From contig JBANDB010000016.1 in assembly GCA_037576215.1 (NCBI GenBank), positions 868,001-932,000 on the forward strand: a DNA stretch of 64,000 bases, given 5' to 3'. Made by a program: the position numbers and the translations under genes. The notes under the pieces are model-generated. The model searched no databases and was not told the origin of the DNA. It was given only the letters and a program-made list of their open reading frames with translations. This document shows, piece after piece, positions 55,225-64,000 of this stretch (position 1 is the first letter of the stretch; each line of letters begins with the position of its first letter). This DNA is from Armillaria gallica (Eukaryota > Basidiomycota > Agaricomycetes > Agaricales > Physalacriaceae).

Positions 55225-56190
55225 TCATTGTGTAATGTTCGTTCTCTCTCCTGTATGCTTTCGAACACTGCGGCTGATAACATACATAGCCATCCAGAAT
55301 ACGGTCACAAAGATAGCATCATGGTTCTTCTTGCACAGATAGTCAGCAAGGATATCCTCTCTGTCTCCATCCCCACAGAGGTACAGCAGGTTTTTCCCAG
55401 CAACAAGCTCCAATGGAAGGACATGAACTGCCCTTCCATCCTGCTCAGGAATTACTGTTGCATAAAGATCTAGGCGTCGAGGAATGCAAATCCACTGAAG
55501 CGATTGGAGCATCTCGTATACTTTTACTTCACTCACAATGAACCGAGCGGCGAGATGGAGAGGCTCAACAAACTCGTATTCATTGTGGAAGTATAGGGGA
55601 TCACAGAATTTGGTGACAACAGCTGGGGGACCGTTCTTTGGTGCAGGAGACAAAGCAGCACCAAATGGTGCTTCAGATGCGTTTAAGAGGTGTCTCCAGC
55701 ATGAAGAAAGTTATCATTCGCTGCTCACTAGCCTCTCTTGACTTCATGTTTTCACTGTGCCATCATCCCCAACAGTCTCCTGCTTGGTGCTCACTTTTGT
55801 CTCATATCTTGTTCATATTTCTGGCATATAATCTCTGATCATGTTTTCTGCAGTCCACTTTGGAAGGAAGAAAGGAAAATGGGTTCTCTTCTCATTCAAC
55901 TATTGGTATGTCTCATCTGATTATGGCATATACTCAAGGTCTCACCAAATTCATTTCAGTGTATCTCCATGTCTGTCTTTCGTACAATAATCCTATATAT
56001 GTGCTGTACTTCACACGGTACTATAATTTCATCGTGGAATTGCTCCCTGTACATTCTGTGCTCTTCAAGTACACCCTGACCATAGGCCGTCGTTGTAAGG
56101 CTGCAGGCTTGTCTGGCCAGAACATGAGATTCACCCCAAAGGCTCTCAGAAATGAAGAGGAAGGTATATCTGTACGGGAATTTCAGCAGT
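55225..56190 (-). pseudogene. protein-kinase-like gene fragment
   Basis: Minus strand: frame 55653-55225 reads TKFCDPLYFHNEYEFVEP..., then HLAARFIVSEVKVYEMLQSL, then IPRRLDLYATVIPEQDGRAV and ELVAGKNLLYLC. This is the pattern of the N-lobe of agaricomycete protein-kinase-like proteins (atypical kinases with an ILxE-type hinge). A possible upstream exon lies near 56190-56000. The C-lobe with catalytic HGD is missing, and the reading ends in unrelated sequence. It belongs to a ~1.76-kb insertion (54855-56615) specific to unit 2. Confidence 0.5.
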
Positions 56191-56735
56191 GACCAGCTAC
56201 TAATTCAAGTTTGACGTCTCATGCAGTGGCCACCAAATTGTTGGTCCATGGCACTTCATCACTAGTCAGCTGGTTTATTCCGCATATCAAGAGACCAACT
56301 CTGACTGAAGGCTATCTCCCAGGCCCGGATTCATGCTGCAGCAGTGTCCTTAACGACTGTCTTTCAACCTGGTCAGCTCTTTACCAATTGTACCTCACAT
56401 CAATAAACTTCATGATTGCTCTGTAGGTGAGTAACGAGCTGCTTCTGATTCAAGCAAGTTGCCGGTACTCCACCCCTGGGCGCTTGCCACCTTGTCATTG
56501 CACAACTTGGCGGTGGAGTTGGGAGACTATACTAGGGGTGTTCTTTTAGTATGTACCTTCCCCTAGTCACACAGGACTCGGACCTGCCATGCTCTGCGAT
56601 GGCCTACCACTTCATAACCTACTAGATGTCTGGTGGACAGGATGGTGTTCTAAGTTTCAACAGTGGATAAAAGACAGTCTGAGGATGATAAAAAATATAC
56701 CAACCGGCCTGTTTGCGTAGGTTCATACTAAATAT

Positions 56736-58302
56736 AAGGCTATGTCTATTTGGCTCCCCCGGGAGTACCACCAGGAATTGCCTGCCCTGCCAGGAAGTTC
56801 AGGACAGCAAGTACACCCTCGCGGTTTCGCTAAATCTCTCAAGACTACTGTCAAGATGCAATCTTACCACACCCAGTGACTTTTGTTAATGATATGTTGA
56901 TGGATTTGAATTTGTCCGATTGTTAACAAAAACTTGCTGGTTTGCTAAAATCTGAGGCAGCACCGGAATAGCATGGCAGCTATTTTTCAACAGATTGTTG
57001 AAACTGACAGGGCACATGCATTGCCCACCCAGCCTCGTTTTGTGCCCATATCCCCTGCTCCTAGCTCCCTTCCTTGTGTGCTCAGTTATAACATGAAAGA
57101 TACATTCAGATAGATAAATTAAGGTGTACATATCGTAGATACAAATCTGTATATATCTATTGAGGCATTGTATGTCCTAGAAACCGAACCACACTGATCC
57201 ATTGTACATCAGCCCCAGGGACTGGGATCATGTATGTTTGCAGCTATAGCAAAGGCATGTGTGAAAAGCAGACACGATCTAATAGAAAACAGATAACTTA
57301 CTGAAATTGTGAGCAACACTGACACTGCAAGGAAAGAATGGGAGCACAGTCCAGCCAGGAATTCATAGCACACCAAGGACTCAGAAGTTCATGTGCAGCA
57401 CAACCTAGAGATCACAGACTAAGCTCACAGAAGATCAAAGAGGCCAAGATTCATGGAATAGTGCAAGGAGCAAGGGGGGGAGGGTTTAGGGCGAGGAGAT
57501 CTGAGAAGGGTGGAGGGTGGTGGTCAACATGAAAGAAATCGCAAAGTTCCAAAGTCCAACCTGACTCAGCGCTGACAAAGATGAGAACACATTCAGACTG
57601 ATTGCTGAGGATGCTGATGTCGTCAACTGCTATTGCGTTAATGGCTTCAGATTTGCAACAAATCGTTATCCATGTCCATCAACAATATGGCAAAATAGTC
57701 AAATTGCTGATTTGTCACCAAAATTTTACAAACCAGTTAGAAATCAATGTCAAAACGATAGCATTCTGTGTTTGTTAACAAATCAAACTATCGAAGCTCT
57801 GGGTGTGCCCTAGAAGACTTGGCGCAATTCCTTGGGCTTCAAGTTTTGATGCACAATGCACATAACATGAGGGAATTTCACATGGTAGGAGACTGGAGTC
57901 AATAGATTAGTGAAGCTACTTACATATTCCAATATAAAGACCTCTTTGTTCATATGTGAGATGGCTATTTATTTAGAACGAAAGGAAGGTTGCAGCATGG
58001 CAAAGTGATCAAAAATGAAGGGTGAGCTAATGATTTCATGACGTTAGTACCACAGCATTTCTGTAAATAATGATAGGCAAAGAATTTGCCAAGACATTCA
58101 ATAGAGAAGAAATACTCTGAGAGAGTATTCAAAGTCATCATCAGTACGGAGAGTGACAAGGGCCATTACAAGAACATGATGTTATGATAGTATCTAAGAT
58201 GACTGGGGGAGCAGGATTGAAATAGTGCCTCTGCAACCATACTTGTGCCTGAAGGGGAGTGGCTTATGCGACTACTACCCAGGGGAGTCAAATAGATTTT
58301 TT
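56736..58302. mobile_element. 1.57-kb terminal-inverted-repeat element
   Basis: Inverted ends share TCTATTTG(G/A)CTCCCC; flanked by CTAAATAT (56728-56735 and 58303-58310), consistent with an 8-bp target duplication. Unit 1 has no insertion at this site (29222-29240). No transposase-like frame is visible, so it looks non-autonomous; hAT-like by duplication length. The outer ends of the repeats match imperfectly. Confidence 0.6.
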
Positions 58303-58359
58303 CTAAATATGAATGTCAAAAAGGTCAACCATCACAATTTAGTATTTTCCATATTACAT

Positions 58360-58493
58360 GCCTGTCGTGAGACTCGAACTCACATCAGAAGAAGAAGCAG
58401 ACAGCATGTCATGTGAAGGATAGTGAACTATCCTTCACATGATATATTATCCATCTCTATCTCTAATGCTCTATCCCATTGAGCTAGATGGGC
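58360..58493 (-). tRNA. tRNA-like gene X2 with palindromic insert
   Basis: 134 bases, the same length as X1. Acceptor GCCCATC pairs with GACAGGC, D-arm GCTC/GAGC, box A TAGCTCAATGGG, T-arm GTGAG-TTCGAGT-CTCAC. The insert palindrome (58408-58443) is kept with one central and one terminal change. CpG sites of X1 are changed to TpG/CpA here. Confidence 0.45.
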
Positions 58494-59202
58494 ATTGAAA
58501 AATATTAACAGACACGGGTTTTATGTATGGAAGAAGCAAGATGGCATGGGAAAAGATGTGGAACCCACATGACAAAATAACGCCATGCCATTGAAGCGCC
58601 GACCGCAGGAGAGTGGTCACTTGCACGAAGTCCGTAGCCACTGCCGCTGCAGTATGAGCCAGAAGCATCATACCCATCTTTGTGGTGTTTCTGTCATTGA
58701 AGATAAAGAGTGTCTTGGCACATCATGGTCGGTATGACAATTGTCAACCTTTGACTTTCAACTGAATTACTAACATAATATGTATGGTTACTGACAGCTG
58801 CAGAGAGAGCAAGACTGGTCTCAGCCTGGAGTCGTTCATTCCAGCTAGTCACGGATGTTTCTGTCTTTACATGCAAAGCTGTATAATTTGATACTTATAA
58901 ATTCAAGATTTTCGGCAAGTTTCTTGGAGAGAGTCTTCATCATCCTCACATGCCACCCATCTATGCGTACGGGGTTCGAACCATCAAAATGCAGTCACGA
59001 TTGGATAGAGATACCGTAGATCGGGCCGTCTTCATCCATGCATTGTTGCCAAGCCCTGCCACTGGCAGACAGTGGCAGTCAGCTTGCAGCATCTCTCAGT
59101 TAACAAAGCTGACCCCAAATGAGGCTCGTGGTTAAGTCAACTCAGAATCAGTGTTCATCCAGACTGTGACTTCTTGTCGGCTGACATCTTCAACATTGTT
59201 TG

Positions 59203-59210
59203 TATAAAAG
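59203..59210 (+). promoter_or_regulatory. TATA box of the small secreted-protein gene
   Basis: TATAAAAG lies 78 bases upstream of the ATG at 59281. The region between is C/T/A rich (ttcattctactctaaacaac), typical of fungal 5' leaders. Confidence 0.7.
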
Positions 59211-59280
59211 GCTCTAAGAAAATGATCAAGCTTCAGCTTCATTCTACTCTAAACAACTTTCAAACACTCCCATCAAAGAA

Positions 59281-59469
59281 ATGCTCTTTTCTTCAAAGGT
59301 GCTCTTGCCTGTCGTTCTCATGCTCAGCATGACTGTCATTCATGCTGCCGCAATGCCTGTTGAATACGATGGCACCCCAGTGGCTGCAGGCTCCGAGACT
59401 CCTGCCGATCCCAAGCCTGGCCCTGCTAGCTGGTGCATTGGTGCAGGCTGCCATGTTTCAGGCAATTAG
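59281..59469 (+). CDS. small secreted protein (62 aa) with C-terminal CIGAGC
   Basis: Single exon of 62 codons with TAG at 59467-59469. Residues 1-23 form a signal peptide (LLPVVLMLSMTVIHAAA), with likely cleavage after the Ala run. The mature part is about 38 residues: an acidic, Pro/Ala-rich segment (MPVEYDGTPVAAGSETPADP) and a tail KPGPASWCIGAGCHVSGN with only two Cys (52 and 57), which could form one disulphide. A good TATA box and leader support expression. It lies in a ~1.66-kb insertion (about 58817-60473) unique to unit 2. Small secreted proteins of mushrooms may act as effectors or signals; the role is not known. It is not a mating pheromone, as there is no C-terminal CaaX box. Confidence 0.7.
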   Translation: MLFSSKVLLPVVLMLSMTVIHAAAMPVEYDGTPVAAGSETPADPKPGPASWCIGAGCHVSGN

Positions 59470-60746
59470 TGATGTATTTAGCGATAGCTTCAGTAATGGT
59501 ATGTTATAAACTGATACTGCGCTGATAGTATTGACATAAGTTAATTTTGTTTAGACCTTGTGCTGGTGTCGCACCATGGATGGTTGGATGGTCGCATTAC
59601 TGTGATTCGTTTAAACATCTTTACTCTGTTTGTGTCAAGCATGCATTTGATATCAATTAATATGTCTTCCTTCTGAGCCATATGCATATAGTCATACTCT
59701 GGAGTTATGATCGTCCTTAGAGCAAATGTTGATTAACATTCAACATTCAAGTTGGCAGTAACATTGAAAGGTGTGGGACATTAGTAGCAATTTTTAACCG
59801 TGAAGGACCTAGGCTATTTGAAGGTACTTATTAATGAATTCTGACAAGGGCTGGTCAGGACTTGCCAAGCATGACAATGCAAGGGGGTTGCAGGCCATCA
59901 TCCTGGCACATCCTGTTGGTCGGTTGGTCAGTTGAAGAGGTCACTAAAAATAATTTTGCTGGTCCAAGTAAATTATGATTTGAGGACCTCATACTCAGTT
60001 GCAAATGCCAGAATACATGCATAAATGACTCAGAATACATTCAGAGCCAGAGACTGGCATTCCAAAGCAAAGAAATGTGAATTTTCAACTGAATAAGTAG
60101 AATTCAGTCCCTTATCTTGCTTAGACTTAGTATCCTCTGAGGTGTGTTGGTCTAGAAAGATGAGTATTAAACTAGCAGTATCATGCACAGTAGGGAAGTG
60201 GACTCACCGTTAGTATTATAGTCTGCATGGACAACAAATGGACCATGGAAGACAACGAACAGGGAATGTTGTGCGTCGTTCAGTCACATGACCTATCCTT
60301 TCTGGGTATGTCATTCCCACGCAGCCGGTCGGTCGGCCAGGCGAGGGCTTAAAAATAATATCAACCCGATATGATTTTCTTAACTTTTACTACCCCCTTG
60401 TGACAATGTATCTGTCTACCAAACTGGATGGTTGCAGGATCAGAGACATACTGACAGCAGAGTTCCGAATAACATTTCCTTACCTTGCCACATGCGGGCG
60501 ATGAACCATCAATCATGCCGAAGAGCATGTAGATAAACATCCAAACATGGTTCTAGAATCTACTACACCGTACGCAGTGATCCCGGAGGGGCAAGTCGTC
60601 TTGATGGAAGGAAGTCTCCATTTGTGTATAATGTCCGTTGGAAGGGGGTATTAATTTAATTGTTGGTCAAAAGTTGTGTTTGAGGTTTGGGAGTAAATTA
60701 GCACATCAACCGAAGAATAAACAAGAATCTTGAAAAGAGTTGGCTG

Positions 60747-61177
60747 TAGGGTTGCGCACGAAACCCTAGGTTTTGATACACTAGGGTTTCGGACCGGTAA
60801 GTTTCCGGTTAGTTACTGGTAACTTACCTCCCCCCGTTGGAGGGGTTTTCATCGAGGTAACTTACCTGTCATGTGATGATGCAGGAGCAGCAAAATCACC
60901 GTCGTATTCAACTCTACTAACATAATTTACGCCCACAAAACAAAGCTCCATCCTGTAACGTTCTGCACTAAATTATAGCTCATAGGAGAGGAAAATACGC
61001 AAAAAGCGCGAAGATGAAGTTTCTGGATAAAAATCTGTAATTGCTGCGCGTCAATCATGTGATATTCGCACGTGATAGGTAACTAACGGTAAATTACCGT
61101 ATCAAAACACCCCCCTCAGGGAAGGGTCGGTTCAAAACCGTATGTTACCTCCCCTGGAGGTTTCGTGCGCAACCCTA
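60747..61177. mobile_element. 431-bp hAT-like MITE
   Basis: Perfect inverted ends TAGGGTTGCGCACGAAACC and its complement, with an 8-bp duplication GTTGGCTG/GTCGGCTG (one mismatch; 60739-60746 and 61178-61185). Unit 1 has the empty site at about 30033-30040 (gagctgctg). Inside there are further repeats 'ggtaacttacc' in both orientations. Non-coding. Confidence 0.85.
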
Positions 61178-61224
61178 GTCGGCTGCTGATAAATAAATAA
61201 ATAAATTACGAAACTAGAATTACC

Positions 61225-61375
61225 GCTCATCGCGAGTTTCGAACTCGCATCTGCAGAAATGTTAAATTCCTGTCTTGTGAGATACTCGACCTTCGATGGA
61301 TGTTAAATCGAGTCTCCCACACGGCAGGAACTTATATTATGTCTCTGATGCTCTAACCTGTTGAGCTAGATGGGC
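61225..61375 (-). tRNA. tRNA-like gene Y2 with hairpin insert
   Basis: 151 bases: acceptor GCCCATC pairs (6 of 7) with GATGAGC, D-arm GCTC/GAGC, box A TAGCTCAACAGG, anticodon stem TCAGA/TCTGC, T-arm GCGAG-TTCGAAA-CTCGC. The 5' anticodon loop reads GACATAA, with CAT in the anticodon position, similar to elongator tRNA-Met. The insert forms a hairpin of about 23 bp (61267-61289 with 61308-61330, about 19 matches). It may be an intron-bearing tRNA-Met-like gene or a tRNA-derived relic. Confidence 0.5.
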
Positions 61376-62402
61376 TTAGAAGCAAGCGAACTGAGACGGG
61401 TTTTGTGTACGTATTGAGATCACGGGAGGATGTAAGGCATGGGAAAAGATGTGGATCCCGTGTGCGGTCGGCCATAACCGTCGCCATATTGATACGTGAG
61501 AACCATCATAAACGTCTTCATGGTTGAGAGTCAAGAAACTTTCATCCACAGACAGCTTTCGAAAACAATAGGAATTTTTCAATTGGTGTAGGTATTGATC
61601 CAGACTGGAATACCTATGATTTACCGCCAGCTAAAGCACTTGATCAAATTGATCCTGCTGCTGAGTATAGCCGATGTGGATACTATAACAACGATGGAAG
61701 GACTCTGCCATTTCCCACGAGTACATTGAGGACGATTCAGCTGTCGGCGCATCCGGAGAAATCGAAGTGAGAGGATAGCGAACTGCGCGATACAACGAGC
61801 TGTGCCATCCGCGTGAATTTCTAATCTGGCACTGGAGTCGGTGTCAAGTGGCTAGTACCCGCAAAGGTGATAGCAGCACCCCTCAGCTCGGGAAAATGGT
61901 CGAGCATGTCCGCTTTGAACTGCGACATGCTCAGCACACAACGGAGGGCGCCCTGTAAACTGTCGAATGGGATGAACAGTGGTTGACTACATTCGTGAAA
62001 ACGCTCATCCCTGGTCGCTGTTTAAGTAGGGAACACAATTCAACGAAGAAACGGAAAGCGGACCTGAACGACCCAGAGACGGCACCAAACTGACAAAAGA
62101 AGTAAAAGTACTCTTCTTTTCTCCTCGAGTTCGGTCCTTTATTGGAAAGTTTCAGGCACACTGTTCGCTGCGCGCCGAGGCCGACAGCAGTGATCATGCC
62201 GCGAGAGAGTGGATCCCGAATCTTCGCCAGTGACAGCTGCATACCTTGACCTTGCGCATCCGTGCTAAAGTCCTCGACAAATTTGTGTGCTAATTCCGTC
62301 GTGGTGAACTGTATCGTGAGTATCTAGTACGGAAATGAAAAACGTGATACAGAGAGATTACCGCGGGGCTCACTTTTCGTTGCTTGTAAAAACTGGTAAA
62401 AA

Positions 62403-63144
62403 TCAAAAACAAGCAGGGCTGGATTGCTCAAACTTGGATATCCAATCCCGCACAACAAGGAGAGTAGGGAAGGCTTGAATACCGGAGATCTCCACGCGGG
62501 TCTCCACAAAGGCCCGACCGTCCTCTTCCTCAGGAAACCATTCAGGAAAGAGATAGTCGCCTCTCGTATGGGGAAATATGGTAGACATCCCTGCCTTGTG
62601 GCATTCTGTGCGTGCCTACTCATGGGGAATTAGGACCCACGTGGTAAACAGAAAATAGTAGACGTACCTCGAACGCGCTATGTATATCCAAGAAATGAGC
62701 CAGGGCACTATTTTCTGAGGGGTAAAAGCTCCAAGCCTCAATACCCTCTTGCTGGGAGAGAATTTCCGCCAGTTTTGTCTCGTCCAAGTCCGATGGCAAG
62801 TTCTTCAGGACGAGAGTACGAGACAGATTGTACATCCCGAGTAGAGCAACATCACGGGATGTCACAGCTGGCGAAGGCATATCGATGGATAGCTTGTAAA
62901 TATCATTACTGTGGTAGATAGACCGCCTGGCCATGCCTTCGTCCAAAAATTGAACAAGCATATGGTCCTTGAAAGGTATTATCGCCTGCACTGGGTTGGC
63001 CTTGAGGGTATTGACGACAATGTTGACATTGTATCCCTCTGGAACATTGCTTATGCGTATAGTGCGGTAGACAGATGCAGATTCGAGGGTAGTGATAGTG
63101 GAGAATGAACGACAGATGGTGGTACGGAGGCAAACCGGTAACAT
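62403..63144 (-). CDS. mitochondrially targeted RRM-type RNA-binding protein
   Basis: Two exons on the minus strand: 62668-63144 and 62403-62615 (TGA), with a 52-base GT-AG intron; phase agrees and gives 229 residues. The frame is open 11 codons further upstream to an ATG at 63177. The start at 63144 puts a basic, Ser/Thr-rich presequence first (MLPVCLRTTICRSFSTI), typical of mitochondrial import. Two RRM-like folds follow, one beginning RTIRISNVPEGYN and another beginning RTLVLKNLPSDLDETKLAEI. Only the loose RNP pattern is visible. The role is probably mitochondrial RNA binding or translation; the exact protein is not recognised. The downstream sequence in the duplication (62172) begins right after this gene. 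Confidence 0.72.
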
Positions 63145-63177
63145 GCTTTGAGCATCATTTGTTACCCAGTCCCGCAC

Positions 63178-64000
63178 CTGCCGAATTTCGGCTCAGCAAG
63201 TCGGGTAGGGCGGAGTTCCAATATCAACCTCGTTGAAAGTTTCCATTCAGCGAAAACTTGATTTCAGGTCATTCCGCTGAACTACACGTCGTCAATGTTG
63301 CACAGGCAGCAGCCGGTCATATAAGACCTTTTTAGCGTGAAAGAGGTACCGGTAGATTCATCGGTCCTTTACTGTCTCCATTCCTTAATCGCTTCGTGAC
63401 AACTTCGGTAGGCTGAAGACTTTCCTGTTTGGCTACTAGTCAATCATTGTTGGCGTCTCCTCTCTTGTTGCGGTGCGTTCATTCAAAGTAAATATCAGAT
63501 ACAGAATGCATAACGCTTATCCGATAAACGAAAGTCAACGAAACCATCTCTGCGTGCTCATCTCGACCGAAAAAAATGTTGGAGGACAACCTTTCCCCCG
63601 AGTTCTGGTCTGCTGCCGATATCCATGTCAGAGCTTGTAGACAAACAAGGGATTAGGCTATGATATATGCATGGAAGATCAGAAGATCAGAATTTCGCGA
63701 ATCATGGACAATATCACGGGCATTCTTCACCCCCGTTCAAAGTTCGCGATCACAATGTTTCAATAGTCGGCGCCTCTGACTCCATCCTCCAGATTCGTCT
63801 TTGAGATGGCATGTCCTCGAGCGCAAAATTTGAAAAGGTATGCAAACCTCAAAGTACATCAACTTAGGATGCCGAGGCATGTAGGACACATCATTTGCGT
63901 CGGTCATTCATTATGAATTACGGTGTGCAGTCCAGTCTTCCTATTACCGGATCCGGCGTCCAATTAACGTTCGCTTCAATTCAGCCTGCCACACCTGCCA
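63178..64000. other. no gene seen
   Basis: Upstream region of the minus-strand RRM gene and beyond. No open frame of note on either strand, no tRNA signature, and no transposon termini recognised. Confidence 0.6.

Larger units (their letters stand above)
42958..62171. repeat. tandem segmental duplication 2, unit 2
   Basis: Starts where 'ctgttcgctgc' (end of unit 1) meets 'acatgaggaagatattg', inside the second F-box-like gene, and ends at 62171. Subtracting Gypsy-2, two hAT-like copies, the 1.57-kb element and two other insertions leaves about 4.1 kb. Nearly all differences from unit 1 are C-to-T or G-to-A, mostly at CpG. Confidence 0.85.

Noticed and set aside
59281..59469. Mating pheromone precursor
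   Set aside because: No C-terminal CaaX prenylation box, and the signal peptide argues for the classical secretory route.

Overview
The window is nuclear DNA of a filamentous basidiomycete, most likely an agaricomycete. The evidence is short GT-AG introns of about 45-70 bases, agaric-type gene families (F-box proteins, a multi-pass membrane protein, a protein-kinase-like fragment) and Ty3/gypsy chromoviruses. No species can be assigned from sequence alone. Only about ten ordinary genes are visible; most of the window is duplicated or transposon-derived.

Layout. 1-9.8 kb: one clear gene, a Ser/Pro-rich protein at 5.2-6.4 kb. 9.8-10.5 kb: five-exon tRNA adenosine deaminase Tad2. 12.2-13.7 kb: eight-exon membrane protein on the minus strand. 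13.0-21.7 kb: a 4.3-kb tandem duplication (units 12985-17302 and 17303-21730). Each unit carries a Tad2 pseudogene and an open GNAT acetyltransferase gene; the unit junction fuses a truncated glycosyltransferase start to a truncated membrane-protein gene. 21.7-23.6 kb: the full-length fucosyltransferase-like gene. 23.7-27.0 kb: two F-box-type genes.

26.4-62.2 kb: a second tandem duplication whose ancestral unit was only about 4.1 kb. Both units are swollen by insertions. Unit 1 (26375-42957) holds a solo LTR, a 429-bp element inside a tRNA-like gene, and a five-level nest (duplicated locus, MITE, hAT-like element, second hAT-like element, full-length chromovirus 'Gypsy-1'). Unit 2 (42958-62171) starts inside a copy of the second F-box gene. 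That copy is split by a second, decayed chromovirus ('Gypsy-2') with a 5-bp target duplication. Further right are two hAT-like elements, a 1.6-kb terminal-inverted-repeat element, a kinase-like fragment and a small secreted-protein gene. 62.4-63.2 kb: a mitochondrial RRM-type protein on the minus strand.

The most unusual signals are: (1) in both chromoviruses the first ORF after the LTR is not gag but an out-of-frame ORF for a single-pass membrane protein that overlaps gag; (2) both chromoviruses carry a Tf1-like self-priming signature, with the primer site complementary to the element's own LTR near the predicted transcript start; (3) four tRNA-like genes have a long hairpin inserted in the anticodon loop; (4) Gypsy-2 and duplication unit 2 are decayed almost entirely by CpG to TpG/CpA transitions, whereas Gypsy-1 has near-identical LTRs and apparently one nonsense codon. 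All exon structures, element boundaries and counts were worked out by eye.
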